From NCBI GenBank assembly GCA_013399895.1, contig VXBA01001575.1, positions 607,800-671,799 on the forward strand: a stretch of DNA of 64,000 nt, written 5' to 3'. The translations under genes were made by a program, and so were the position numbers. The notes under the pieces are model-generated. The model made no database searches. It was not told the DNA's origin and worked only from the letters and a program-made list of their open reading frames with translations. Below are positions 52,263 through 64,000 of this stretch, one piece after another (position 1 is the stretch's first letter; each line of letters begins with the position of its first letter). This stretch comes from Serilophus lunatus. Its lineage: Eukaryota > Chordata > Aves > Passeriformes > Eurylaimidae.

Positions 52263-54640
52263 GTCTCAGTGCAAACATTTGACAATACAGTGTCAATAAT
52301 ACTGTTTGTATCTTTCCATTCCACCATTTTTACAGTTTTTGGATTGTAACAGTCAAATGAATAAGTTTAGCAGAGTTAGAAGCTTCAACATGTTCCTACT
52401 GAGAAAAAAAATCTGTCAATATTTAAAGATGAACACCTGCCTCTGATGATGCATAATAGAATGACATAATCTGGAACTGGAGCCAAAATGGAGCTCCAAA
52501 GACAGAGTGGAAATGTCATATATCTATAGAGAAGCACCATGATGGCTCACCTCTTAAAAACAAACCCAGAAGAACTGTTTATAAAAAAAAAAAAGTAATT
52601 TAATAAAACACAATTTATACAAAAAACCCAAAAACTTTCTTCTATGTTACCTGCGGACCAAGAAGAATCTTCCTTTACCAAGAGGCACCTTTTCGTTCCA
52701 GGATCTCCAAACACCAGCCAGCATTGGAAAAGTAAATCTAGTATTTGCACAGAATCAGATTGTAATTTCCAGATATATTCAACAAGGAATAAGAAAGAGA
52801 AGCCAACCCCCACCATTTCTTCATTCTAAGAGGGCATTAGACAGGCTCCTGTCTAATGTTACATTTTTAGTCAAGATGGCCTTGCTGAGACTTCACAGAA
52901 GCCAGTTTTATCAGAGGAAATAACTGAAAGACAGAGTGGTTAATATATAGTGTATAAAAGTTTAGAAGAGCAACTATTACCTGCTGTGGCTTTATTTGGT
53001 GGTGTTATTGTTGTTTATTCTTTGTTTAAATGGGAAGTTTCAAAGTAAGACCTACTTAATAGTCATTTACCTATCTGCTATTTTTCTGCTGCTTGATCTT
53101 AGCTCAAGACCTGTCTTTTAGTTATTTCTTTTAGCAGTTTGATCTGCAATGTTTGCACGTACATAAACATTTGTTTTGTCTATTTTCATTTGGCAAACTT
53201 CGGTCAATCAGATGGTGAAAGATTTTTCTCCCCCAATGTCAATAAAAAAAGAATTCAGTGCTATTTGTGTTTATAAGTCTATTAAGCTTGGTATATAGTA
53301 GCATTAAGTTTAGAAACCAGATGTTTCTCACAGCTAAGTGTAAGTACATTTTCGCACTAACAGGTATGAGTTACAATGGATTTACTGGTCAGAATCTGCC
53401 ACAGGAGGGAGCACTGAACTCGCTGATGGGTGCAATATGATGGCAGGTTTATAGCACACAACTGTATAGTCAGGACCCTTGTATGTACAGATCCTCGGGC
53501 TTGACCGACATCATTGTTAATGTTTATTCTCCTCCTCCTCCTTCAGCCTCCTTCTGCATTTTTTTAGTATAGCCTATCAAAAAGTAAAACAATGCAAATA
53601 CCACTGGCAGTGGTTGCAGTACCATATGAATGCACATTCCCCTGTAAAACACCTGCTCTCATTTTACAGAATTTCTTTTGCAACTCGCATTGTCACAGCC
53701 CACACTAAAGTTTAGGGGATGGAGGGAATGAGGTGTATTGGGGAAAAAGAATGAGCCAGATCTTGACACCAAAGCTGAAGTTATCCTGCCCAGAAGCTGC
53801 AAAAGCACTAAGCTGACTGTTAGAGCCATTACCATTAACAGTTCAACCTCTCATAACAGTCCCTGTTCAGACTGTGATTTTCAGCTAAATAACTGAGCAG
53901 GAGCTGGGGAGGGCAGGCTACCTTATACAATGATTTGGCAAAAACCAAGTACAGCGCAGACTCGAACTAAGCTGTTTTATTATAAGACTGTATGACCTAG
54001 TTCAGCATGACTGCTGTATGCAGTCCCTAGTGAAAAAACATACTGACATTTTATTTAGTTCTTACGTAAGGATAGAGCTCACTGGCTGTACACCAGCTCA
54101 CAGGCACAAGGCACCATCAAGGTATGGCTCATGTTAAATAACGCCTCTCTTTCACCTTCTACCTCCTATGTCAACCTGTTGGTTTGTTCCATCGCTTTAC
54201 AGGATTATCATCCTTTATCCACCAGCAAATAACAGTGTTTCTGGGCTCATGTGAGGTCCTCTCATGTATCAATGTCATCTGAATTTTTGTATTGCTTATT
54301 GTTTCTTCCTCTGGAAAACACTGCTGAGTTTGAGTAACTTCCCTGCTTTTAAACTTCAAGCCTATACTTTTAAAAGGAATGTTACATTTATTCTTAATTA
54401 AAAACCTGCAGCGTGAGAGGTAACATATGTAGAGAGTGTATCCTCCATCCCTTGGCTTATTAAGAACCCCGTAACTATTCTGAAATGGCCCATAAAGTCC
54501 AGAATGAGCTGACAAGTATCTGTATTTGCTAAATTTCTTGGTTATATTTATCTCACAAAATGACATTCTGGTTACCCTTATCATAAGGGATACAAACCAT
54601 AATAACAAAATTATCAGAAAGTGCAAAGGGTAAATTGCCC
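52263..54640. other. Intergenic stretch between convergent PPFIA2 and ACSS3
   Basis: Both genes point into this interval. It is AT-rich, with a cctcctcctcc tract near 53,530. I recognise no exon, repeat family or RNA gene. Some of the right part may be ACSS3 3'UTR. Confidence 0.6.
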
Positions 54641-54643
54641 GCC

Positions 54644-54649
54644 TTTATT
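54644..54649 (-). promoter_or_regulatory. ACSS3: Polyadenylation signal AATAAA (minus strand), ACSS3 candidate
   Basis: On the minus strand AATAAA lies 679 nt beyond the ACSS3 stop codon. Another (54,940-54,945) lies at 383 nt. Sequence alone does not tell which is used. Confidence 0.35.
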
Positions 54650-55327
54650 TAAAAGGCATGCATTTTACTGACTACTACTGTGAACAAATCAAAATATTCA
54701 CAGATCTGAAAGCCAAAAATTATTTATCATTCTACAAAAGAGACACTTGAGAAAGTTATGAGTAAAAAAATTACAAGAACCTAATTTATAGCAGAAAGAT
54801 CTAGGAAAAGAAGAAACCAGTGGAATCAAAAAAACTAATTTTAAAATTTTTAATTTTAGAAAAACTTGAAAGACAAAGTCTTGTAATTTACAAGTGAGAA
54901 CAATTTATGTCTGCGACAATTTTCACAATAGAATTCCTATTTATTGCTGTCTTCAATTCAAGACATACCTTTGTTGTTTTAGCCAGACTCAAGCTACCGG
55001 TCACATTATACAATAAGAGATTGAAATATAAGGCTACAAGATATCCTATAAAATAGATAATCCAGTGACTCCTTCCCTTTAAGAATACAGAAATGTATAA
55101 ATTCTATTTGCAATTCTTAGCCATCTTAACAACCAGCATATATTGACAATATGCAGAGACGTTACTATGTGTCATTGACTGTGACAAGATGGTAAAGAAC
55201 ACAGTAATCTGCAGTAAAAACATTTAGTTCCAAATCACAACTAGTTTTTAAAATGTAGTATTCTTAACAGAAAGTCTCTTTGTATACTTCAGTAATTAAA
55301 ATGTTCGTTATCGATGTATTATCCCAT
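54650..55327 (-). other. ACSS3: ACSS3 3' untranslated region, approximate
   Basis: This is the sequence immediately after the ACSS3 stop codon, AT-rich with no open frame of note. Its end is set only by the candidate polyadenylation signals. Confidence 0.5.
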
Positions 55328-55393
55328 TTAATTTTTCTTTAGCAGTTCTTCAATGTGTTTAAACACACTAGCATCTTCAATGGTTGGTGTTAT
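55328..55393 (-). CDS. ACSS3: ACSS3 last exon (ITPTIEDASVFKHIEE..., stop)
   Basis: This exon has 21 codons plus TAA in phase 0, with acceptor ttccttttcag on the minus strand. It ends ELLKKN. It matches the human C-terminus (ITSTIEDPSIFGHVEEMLK) with moderate divergence, as expected for a surface-exposed end. Confidence 0.93.
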   Translation of the reverse strand: MTPTIEDASVFKHIEELLKKN

Positions 55394-58300
55394 CTGAAAA
55401 GGAAAAATACACAGAACCATGTGATAGTAGGAAGAATTTCATTCAGAGATTCTTCTAAATCTAGCCTACAAAAGCAATCAAGAAAAAACTATTTGGAAAG
55501 CTCTGAAACATGAAAACTTTTTGGGTCAGCCACAGTAGAAATAAAGTACAACCTACTACCTTAAGTCATATACCACTTGCAGAACAGTTAAGAGATTCAA
55601 AAAAACAATGTTGTGCCTTTAGGTGTACAAGTATGCCTGATTCATTAAAGCATACATCTCCAACTTGCCTTGTATGGCTTTCCACTAACAAGTGCAGAAA
55701 GAGCCGAACGTGGTATCTTGCCAGAGCGTGTTTTCGGTAGCTGTTTCACAAACACTCCCTTCTGGAAAGCTGCTACAGGACCAATATTAGTTCGAACTCG
55801 CTCAACAATCTCTTTCAAAATCTTTTTCTCTTCTGTCTTTACACCTAGTGAAGAAAGTCATATCCTTTACCTTTTCTGAGACTTTTGGAAGTCTTAGTGA
55901 CATCAATATCAGTGAGCTCTCACCTTGTCTCAGTACACACAGCGCAAATGGAACGTGTCCTTTTAAAGGATCTTCCTGGCCCACAACAGCACAGTCCGCC
56001 ACAGTGGGATGGAAAAGAATACACTGAGGGATAGAACACAAAACTAAACTGAACTAATAATAGATGAACATTTCAGTGAAAAAATTCCATAGTTGTGAAT
56101 GTAAAACATAGTTATTTCTTACATTTTGACAGCAAAAGGTTTTTATTCAGTACACATCAGGATTCCAATTACACATGTTGCAGATATTTATGTGTATATA
56201 CTTTTATACAGACAGTTACATGCATTTCTCAAACAAACACAAGAAATAAGAACTATGGTAGCACAAGACAGAAATATAGAACAAACCAAAAGTACTTTCC
56301 TTACATCTTTGGTTTTGTTCATGAGATTTTTGCTGGGATAAATAACATTAGTCTAACATTATGAATAACATGGAATTAAAAGCATGGAGTAAAGACTAAA
56401 ACCACAGAAGCACTCCTACTACAGAGCTATAAAGACATATTCATTTATTCTCTCTGACTCTTTATTTTAATTCTTTGCTGTAGAGGCATAGTTTCAACCA
56501 AAGGCCAGCCTCAGCTTGCAGGTAGCCTAGCCCACCCAGCTCACTCTTTTGGAAACCTTAGGTCTCAGCCTCCTGAGACAAAAAAAAATAAAAATAAATC
56601 AATTGAACAACAGCTCCCCTTCTTCCTACTGTTACACAATATCATATTGACAATAATAAATTAAGAGATTCTCTTTTCCTTCCAATTAGCCAGCTGAGGT
56701 TCTCACTTCCTGGAAAACAGTCACCAAGATGTCTCAGTACATACCAAGATATGTGTCACTAAGTCTGGGACTCAGCTAGGCTTAATATGCCAACAGTTGT
56801 GAATCGTCCTCCAAGGCAACTGGCTATTTTCATGTAGCTATCAGTGTGCCTTGGGGCATCTTGCTGTCAACAGTGCTGTCAGCACTTTTCAGTCCTCTGT
56901 ACTCAACCACAGGGAGAACTTAACATGATCCTACACAGAGGCCACATCATGTGACTACATACAAGAACAGTGTTCTTGATAATAACCAAATTCACATACT
57001 GTGTTGTCAAAATCAAAGGCAGTGGGATGTCTAAGTTTTAAGAATAAAGGCACTTTTTTGGTTGTTTTTATTATGTAGGAATACCACCTTTGCATTGGCT
57101 TCTCCTACCATGGTGCGAGAATGAGTAAGACAGAAAAAGTATAGAGAAGTACAGGAAGACAAAGAAAAAACCTGAAGGAATGGGAAGCTAAATCGTTGTT
57201 CTAATTAACAAAAGGGAAGCTCTTGTGTGACCTGTTTATGAAACCAATGGGGAAGGAACAATTCAATGGGTAAATCATAACCCATCCTCAAAACAGATTT
57301 CACTATCCTTGAGCTTTATAGTCAAAACACAAGGAGGAACTGGCTCTATGTGTCATGGTCATACACCAAGACCAAAGTGTTTCTAGTCCACTTTGTTTGT
57401 CAGAAGCTACACTCATTTCAAAACTATGATGCTAGAAACATCCCATGCTAGAAGAAAGACAAATGGAAAATACTGACCTTAATAATATATGCATTCTCAA
57501 TCACAAAGCAAAAGCATGAGCATTTATGCACAACTTCTGAAACTGTGCATTTTTCACAGGATGTGCACAAGCTACATCGAGAACAGTAGGCTGGGCTTAT
57601 CCTAGAATTAGGAGGGCAGAGGAGCCTGCTACGAAAAACCTAAAGCTAAATATATACCTACACATCTGAATTCAGGTGCAGCCTACTTTGTCCAGAAGTC
57701 ATTGTATCCACACTGCCAAATCATACAGGGATGAATCTTACTCAACTCCAAATCTCTATGGTATTTCAATGTATCACATACACTTAATGCACTTTGGTTA
57801 CTTCTAGGCCAGAGACTCAGTAATGCATTTCATTTCTTGCTATAAATACCCATTCTTTCTTCTTCTGACTTTTTGACTCTGGACACAGAAACTTGAGGAG
57901 AGAGGACAGAGAGGAAAGGACAATGAATTATGGAAAAGTAGACTATTAGGTCTACAAGTAGAGTAAATTTTGTTTTCTACCGGAACACAGGAAAAAGGTC
58001 TGCCATTAGCTGACATTACCACCAAATATCATAATTACCTACCAGGCATCCATAGGATGCCTAAGCTGGAGATTTAAGTGTTGCCAGTTTGTTTTGTAGT
58101 AGCTTGTTTTGGTCACTTATTCATAAGTCTTATGGTTACCTGGAATATTGCAGTTACTGTAGTAATTTTTCTTCAGTCTACCCCAAATGTTATCAACATG
58201 CTTTTGACTTTTCAAATGCTAACTTTAAATTACTGAATTTAGTAACTAGTAAATACTAAAAAAATTACTAAATATTAATTTGAAAATAATCAAACTTAGT

Positions 58301-61300
58301 AAAACAACTGAAAATAGCAGAATCAGCAAAAGTAACAGAAAACTTAAAGCGAAGTGGCTTTCCTGAAATGATCGCTGGGCACACAGATGGATACAAATGC
58401 AGCAACAGAAACACCATGATCAGGAAAGGTATTTCTCATGATAAATTGCTCAATTTGAAATCTGTTGCCTCAGATAGTCAAGATCTGATTTGGGTGTTTT
58501 TCAAAAAGGGGCAGGGAGGGATACCATCGATTTATAGACAAAAGGGTCAGATGGATCAACAGAAGCTGAGGTTACCAAAATGGCTCCCATTCACTGATTG
58601 GCAATGTAAACATTACACCTACTGCATTTCAATAAACATGAAGTTCCAATGGTATTAACAGATACCTTAGACAAAGAAACTAATTGATTGGAACATAATA
58701 AAGCTGAAATACTTAGTCAAAGCACTAAGGAATATCTTGTTAAGCTTGTAATGCAGCTTTAATGTAAATGCAGATGATATACTTGCTCAACAAGATGACG
58801 GTCACTTAGATGGCAATGCAACGAGCCTCTAATTCTGTATTTACTTATCTTACTGAGTACCTAATTGTGGTCTTGTTAATGCTTTCCCATTTAACTACCA
58901 ATTTGCTGTGTGCATACATTAAGATCACCCTTATTTTTTAGCTTTGCTCAAAAGGTGAATAGAAAAGGTTCTAGAATGTTACACTGATGAAACATTCTTT
59001 TGTTTCTAGGGGAAAGACCTAAGTAGCAGGGAGAAAAACAGAGACACTGAGCTCTTTATGATGGATACAAAGGCAATACAGCAGAGGAGGTAACTTAATT
59101 CATCATTTGTTATAGTAGTTGCAGATTCAGGCTGAAGCAAAGAAACAATGCCCAGCTAAGCCCCGGAGCTGTAGAGCAATAAGGGGTGGGGATGAGATTT
59201 CTCGCAGCACTTTAGTAGGGCAACACAAAAACCTCTTTCTAAGGAAAGAGGTCTAAGCAGACTGAAAGCCACCTCTATGACTCCATAGACCCGAGTCAAT
59301 GCAGCAGCTGGTCCAGCTCCCTGGCTGACCGATTCTCAATGGATTGACTTAGGTTTATCTGAATTTGTTCACTTCTGTGTAATCAGAATTTCTTCTATTC
59401 TCTTACAAGTTTTGTAGCCTCTCTATCAGTCACTAGTCTAAAAGGCATTATAAACCAAAAAAAAAATATTACTTTATGATTCAGTGAACAGCTAAATTCA
59501 GAGTTCTTTTAAGTGTATTTTTTCCTTGTACATGCCTTGTACACCTTTTTTCTATACTCCTTGAATAAGCAATTGATATGTCATCAGGGAAATTTGTAAC
59601 TAGCAATCAATCACAGCAGCTCCAGAGAGGTGAGTGAACAATGATACGGAATTCAGACACTATTATGAACTGCACTATTTTCAACTTTTTTGAATTGCAT
59701 GGGCATTACATTAATGACTTTCAATTTAACAGCAAGGTTTTTTAACAGAAATTTTCAATGTTCATTTAGGACTGCTCATATAATAAGAAACAAAACAGCT
59801 GTCATGAAATGGGGAAGGAAAGTCTTCAAATCAAGCAATATTGAGTCTATGTGAAAAGAATTCAGCCAACACGGAGCACTGTATTTTAGGAATAAGAGTT
59901 TCTACGCCTAAGTAACTACAGTGGTTGGTGAAACTACTGGGCACAACGAACCCACATGATCCTAATGTATTCGCAAATAAATTTGTTAGCAGAGTTAACA
60001 GGTATGCTTCCCATATGCCTGCCTTATCAATCCCATGGTACAAAATGCTTATTATTGACTAAATTTATTATGTTCTGGAAAGCACTTTAATAGGAAGAAC
60101 CTGAAATAGGAAATGTTTTGGTTAAAAGTACAAATAGAAATGCAAACAAAAAAATTAGAAGGAAAAGGAGAGATTTTGCGAGATTTCCAGTCTTGGCTTG
60201 TTTTATTTATCTTTCACTGTTCTATTTGCTGTCAGGCAATGCTAACCTCTTCAATCGCACCTGCTGAAATTCTGTGTCCAGCAACATTGATCACATCATC
60301 AGCTCGAGACAGGACATATAAATAGCCATCTTCATCCATATAGCCAGCATCCATGGTATCATAATATCCCTAAATATGACACAATGAAAAATAAATTCAG
60401 AAAGAGTACTAAGATTATCTATTAATTTATCATTACACCACCAACAAAAAACACAAACTCTGTTTCAAATAAAGTATGCTTTTGATGCTTGAAAGTTCTG
60501 TAATATTTTTTCACCACTTTTATGTCAATATGCCATGCCAGCTCCTATTCCAGGATTTTGTAGTCTTTGTTTATACAGAACAGAAGGAAATAGATAAACC
60601 TGGATTTTTTTCCAACTCTGCTTACTTTGAGCCCTGACAGCTTGGAGGAGGATGTTGCTTGGATCTGCACAATGAGAATGGGATTGTTACAATATAACAA
60701 CAGTCGACAAGTTACTCCTAAAGATATTTCTGTTTGCTGTATCCAAACAAATGTCATCACCATGATGCAAATGCCCACAGGAAATAATTTGCCTGACCAG
60801 TTCACTGATTTTTATTGAGCCAAACCTTCCATTCTGGACATTAGTATAGGGCCAATCTATTTCTACAAGGAAAGAAGGGAGTCAATCCTTGGATAGGAAA
60901 CATAGCTAATGCATTAAGGAGCCTCCAATGTATTTAGGTGCGCAGTGGACAAGTGTGTATTTTGGACTGATACCAAGTTAGCATGACTGCATGTCAACAG
61001 GAGTTGTATATTTGAACCTATGCTAATTTAAGGTTGCCGGCTTATATCTTTTATTAGATTAAATGACATAAAATGATTTTTTGGCTCAGAAGCTTGAGGT
61101 TTACTTCTGTTTCAGGTCACAAAAAAACCCACAGTATGGCTAAGAGCTTAAATTATAGATGAAAAAAGTTTTACCTTGAAATGTTTTTAACTATATACAC
61201 ATACATCAAAGATCTCAAATTAAATTATGACAAAAACTCTTATCCTGGTTAAATCTATTATCATTAAGTTCTGCAGGATTACCGAAAGTTTATACAATTG

Positions 61301-61398
61301 ATTTTACAATTCTTACTGGAAATTTTTGGAAATACAACTTCTGGAATGTTTCTTGATTTTCCCAAAGACCTGAAAATGCTCCAGGAGGCAAAGGTAAC
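55328..61398 (-). CDS. ACSS3: ACSS3 (short-chain acyl-CoA synthetase 3), C-terminal part, 5 exons
   Basis: ACSS3 is a mitochondrial matrix enzyme that converts short-chain acids, preferably propionate, with ATP and CoA into acyl-CoA by way of an acyl-adenylate. Five minus-strand exons join in phase into 181 complete codons: the end of the large domain (LPLPPGAFSGLW), the YYDTMDAGYMDEDGYLYV motif, the hinge region SRADDVINVAGHRISAGAIE, and the C-terminal domain with PKTRSGKIPR, whose lysine is the adenylation-step catalytic lysine of the AMP-forming family. The human enzyme has about 686 residues, so the first three quarters lie beyond the right edge. The gene meets PPFIA2 tail to tail, the same arrangement as in human. 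The close relatives ACSS1 and ACSS2 differ clearly in these motifs. Confidence 0.94.
55394..55668 (-). other. ACSS3: ACSS3 GC-AG intron, 275 nt
   Basis: On the minus strand the donor is aag|gcaagt, a strong GC-type site fixed by protein continuity GKPYK|ITPT. The acceptor is canonical. Confidence 0.9.
55669..55844 (-). CDS. ACSS3: ACSS3 exon, C-terminal catalytic domain (PKTRSGKIPR)
   Basis: This exon is 176 nt in phase 1-0. It encodes VKTEEKKILKEIVERVRTNI, GPVAAFQKGVFVKQLPKTRS and GKIPRSALSALVSGKPYK. The invariant lysine of the SGK motif, needed for adenylation and regulated by acetylation in related synthetases, is intact. The acceptor is ttcactag. Confidence 0.95.
55845..55923 (-). other. 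ACSS3: ACSS3 intron, 79 nt
   Basis: This is a canonical GT-AG intron (aag|gtgaga ... tcactag) of only 79 nt, near the lower limit for vertebrates. Protein continuity across it is clear. Confidence 0.92.
55924..56023 (-). CDS. ACSS3: ACSS3 exon (HPTVADCAVVGQEDPLKG...)
   Basis: This exon is 100 nt in phase 0-1. It encodes CILFHPTVADCAVVGQEDPL and KGHVPFALCVLRQ, the typical start of the C-terminal domain, with the VADCAVVG strand shared by acyl-CoA synthetases. The first residue is Cys where human has Ser. Confidence 0.95.
56024..60246 (-). other. ACSS3: ACSS3 intron, 4,223 nt
   Basis: On the minus strand this runs from donor gag|gttagc to acceptor atccctcag. It is AT-rich and has no repeat I can name. 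Open frames such as 56,095-56,364 and 58,368-58,658 are unsupported. A slightly GC-richer patch at 59,150-59,330 is unidentified. Confidence 0.8.
60247..60369 (-). CDS. ACSS3: ACSS3 exon, hinge region (GYYDTMDAGYMDEDGY...)
   Basis: This exon has 41 codons in phase 0-0. It contains YYDTMDAGYMDEDGYLYVL and SRADDVINVAGHRISAGAIE, the conserved motifs around the hinge where the C-terminal domain rotates between the two half-reactions. The acceptor is atatttag and the donor gag|gttagc. Confidence 0.96.
60370..61316 (-). other. ACSS3: ACSS3 intron, 947 nt
   Basis: This is a canonical GT-AG intron on the minus strand (cca|gtaaga ... atatttag). I recognise nothing else in it. Confidence 0.8.
61317..61398 (-). 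CDS. ACSS3: ACSS3 exon (LPLPPGAFSGLWENQE...)
   Basis: This exon is 82 nt in phase 2-0. It encodes LPLPPGAFSGLWENQETFQK and LYFQKFP, matching the human LPLPPGAFSGLWKNQEAF region. The acceptor is taatttaag and the donor cca|gtaaga. The preceding residue is completed by an exon outside the window. Confidence 0.94.
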
Positions 61399-64000
61399 CT
61401 TAAATTAAGAAGAGCAGAGGGAAGCAGTAAGAAATACAGATATACCACATACAACTCATGTTCTCCATTCATACTCTACATTCAGATAATCAATTTTATA
61501 CAATCAGAAAACAATTCATCTTAATAATATGCTGATAACAGATAAAAAAGGCCATATATTATTGTGAACATATGCATATAGCTCTGCACTGTATCCAGAC
61601 CTTACCTTTTATATAACATAAACATCTCAATAAAATAATGTCTGGTCTAGTAAAGACCATATACTGTCCTATAAATATGTTAATAATATTAGGCTTTCAA
61701 CTTTCTAAGGATTAAGAATCTATCAGAAATGTGTGCATACATGCTACGATACAGGCAACTTCATTATTATAGGTATCTCTTTCTCTAAAACCCATACACA
61801 CAAATGCATGGATAAATGAATTATCAGACACACAAGTCTTCAGTTTCTGTAAAAAGTTATAACTCAAAGGACTTCAATTATGATAATCTGAATAAAAATG
61901 CTTTTCTTTTATATTTAAAATGTGCACAATATTACTGGAAATACTGGAGGATTTCCTTAAAAGTATTTTATAAAAGTCACTAGTAGAATTTTCTAAAATA
62001 ATTTGTGTTACTTTTTTTTTAAAAAAAGAAGTGAAGCTGCAAAATTTAGATTCTTTTATTTGAATACATACTATACACCCCTTCACCAGTCAATGATCTA
62101 GGCATGAGAAAATATGAGACACTTGACATACACTTCTGTCAGAAGAAAAGCTACAGAAGCCTCAGCTAACAAAGAAGTGGTTGTTTTTTCCTTCAAAGCT
62201 CTGACAGGGTTAAACACAGATTTCATCAACTGACTAACACTATATATATATATGCTCAGAAATATCAAGGTAAGTTTTATGAAGTTTACCCCTAATGACA
62301 GACAGAGAATGATCATGCAAGCAAACATATTTATTTATCTAAAATCGTAAACACCTCATACAGATTTTACTAGCATATACCTGCATTCCTAACTAGCAAA
62401 TATTTAGCCAGATGTATTTTATTTTCTCCTGATAGCGCCCCTGTGACACTTGAAGGTAACATCTCTAGCAATGAAACACTTTTGCAGTGTAGCAACACTG
62501 GTATCATTAGAAGTCTCCTATGATGTTCAGGCCACAAGAACAGGAGCCACCAGCTCTGTGACATGTACATTTCTAACATTATATTTACCAAAAAAATAAT
62601 TATATATCTACCTAGCTATATACACACTAATGCTAAATATGGTACAAATAGTACAAACTACACTGAAAAGGCCATATCATACAGTAGTGATTCAAATACC
62701 TGGGTTTTTTTACAATCCTAGCTTTTTCAGATTAATTCAGCTCAGTTAGCATAATATATTACTATAAATATTATTACTTTTTCTGAGGGCTCTGGCTCAA
62801 CATGTCCCATAAATCACACTCCTTGAAAGTATGGCTAATTATTGCTAGAAATGCCAAGACACTTCCCAGGTGGTCACATCAGGTTCAGGAGGGCAGGTTG
62901 GCTTCTGCCCATCTGGAAGGAATTCACTGCCCTATTTTAAGCCTTTCAAGCTTAGTAAGCATTTCTGTGGTATACAAACATGACCTATAGAGTGTTTGAA
63001 AAAAAAAAAACTATTACAAAAACAATATACTGATCCTGGTGTTTGTGTATGCATGAGTTTAAAAGAAAAAAAAATCTCTTGTTTAGATTTGAGAAAAAAA
63101 CACTGGAGAATGGCAGTTACTATGGTTGGTGCCTGGTTGCTAATAACATAGCCATTCATAACAGCATGTCATTGCAAATTTTGCACTTTAAATTTACTTA
63201 GCAGCCTGAAACATCCTTGCGATTGGAGAGAAGCAACAATTCACATTGATAATGTCCTTAATTTCCCCATAGCTCTATTCAGTACTTTGTAGTTAGTCAC
63301 TAAAAAGGAAAAAAAAATTATTACTGAAATCAGAAAAGCATTTTCCTTTCTGTAACTGTTTAGAAATCTAAACACAGAAGTGTGTAGCATATCACCAAAA
63401 ATATAATCCTTGCTCCCACCATCCGGTTTTGTTCTGTTTGTGTGGATTTTTACTTTTTGGGGGTAGCAGAGGCATGTGGGGGTTGTCTTGTGTTTGTGGG
63501 TTTTGTTTTTTTTTTCTTTTAGGAAAATTGCAGTGATAAGTACATCCATAGATATTTCTTGAATCTATGGAAATCAGATTGCTAAACTAGTGGCTTCTAC
63601 AGGTATCTCTATAACGCATATCATAGCACAATACAGCCAACATCTGAAAATGTGCTTCTGTGGCTTTCTCTAAAAAATTACTTGCAGTTAGGACCTCATT
63701 CATCCACTAAGCAAAAAGTGAATGCTATGTTCCATGCCATCTTTCAGGAAAATAATTCCACAGCAATCAGCACATATAACTCTTTCATGAGAGTAAAGTT
63801 CTTAGCATCATGACTGACTAGAATTTCTTAGAAAACAGAATTTCTAGTTTTGCACAAATACAAGTAACTAATAAAATTAATAAAAGCAGAATTCAGTTTG
63901 CCAGAACATAATTACGTGTATTGGAATTTTTTCAAGTCATCAGAACTAAAATGTCTAGAGCCAAAAATACCTCCCACTCACTGCTGTCAGAGAGAAGGCT
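61399..64000 (-). other. ACSS3: ACSS3 intron sequence to the right edge
   Basis: No further ACSS3 exon (expected to end in a ...NIVVK-like sequence) was found up to 64,000. The stretch is AT-rich with a (TA)n run near 62,241 and T/A homopolymers. I recognise no repeat family. Confidence 0.65.
62241..62253. repeat. Short (TA)n tract
   Basis: Six to seven uninterrupted TA units lie inside the ACSS3 intron. Confidence 0.8.

Noticed and set aside
54171..54626. A 151-codon minus-strand open frame downstream of ACSS3
   Set aside because: It lies past the ACSS3 stop codon and candidate poly-A signals. The product resembles nothing known and has no start context I can support.
63960..64000. Possible ACSS3 exon end at the right edge (a gagGTATTT-like donor on the minus strand)
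   Set aside because: The codons before it do not match the expected ACSS3 sequence in phase or content.
1..64000. Bacterial-type systems, CRISPR arrays, tRNA or rRNA genes
   Set aside because: No repeat-spacer arrays, operons or cloverleaf genes were recognised. The window is ordinary vertebrate gene sequence.

Overview
This window is nuclear DNA from a vertebrate, most likely a bird. It is AT-rich, the genes are split into many short exons with GT-AG introns, and the interspersed repeats are CR1 LINE fragments of the type that dominates avian (and other sauropsid) genomes. There is no bacterial gene organisation, and I found no CRISPR array, tRNA or rRNA. Nearly all the long open frames are chance frames in introns. 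The real genes had to be assembled exon by exon from splice signals, reading phase and recognisable protein sequence.

Region 1 (about 1-52,300, + strand) is the 3' two thirds of PPFIA2, the gene for liprin-alpha-2, a presynaptic scaffold protein. I place 21 coding exons between 5,062 and 48,843. They join in phase without a stop into 829 codons: the end of the N-terminal coiled coil, the Ser/Pro-rich middle region, three SAM domains and a C-terminal PDZ ligand ending VRTYSC. The first roughly 420 residues lie upstream of the window. Two further candidate exons fit the local phase: an 87-nt cassette at 4,552-4,638 and a 9-nt microexon at 29,133-29,141. The 3' end may contain an intron in the untranslated region (48,875-51,812) leading to a last exon that ends near the polyadenylation signal at 52,241.

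Region 2 (about 52,300-54,600) is the short space between two genes that meet tail to tail.

Region 3 (about 54,600-64,000, - strand) is the 3' end of ACSS3, a mitochondrial short-chain (propionate-preferring) acyl-CoA synthetase. Five exons encode its last 181 residues, including the C-terminal domain with the PKTRSGK catalytic-lysine motif. PPFIA2 and ACSS3 are also neighbours in the human genome (12q21), so this is conserved synteny. The two proteins are not known to work together.

The mobile DNA seen is six CR1 fragments (the best, at 20,204-20,715, still reads as the C-terminal end of the CR1 reverse transcriptase with one frameshift) and one probable solo LTR at 25,954-26,275. I did not find a previously undescribed biological system. 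The most useful leads are about splicing: the two candidate exons, two GC-AG introns, the possible 3'UTR intron and alternative C-terminus, and a block of frame-neutral small exons in the linker between SAM1 and SAM2.
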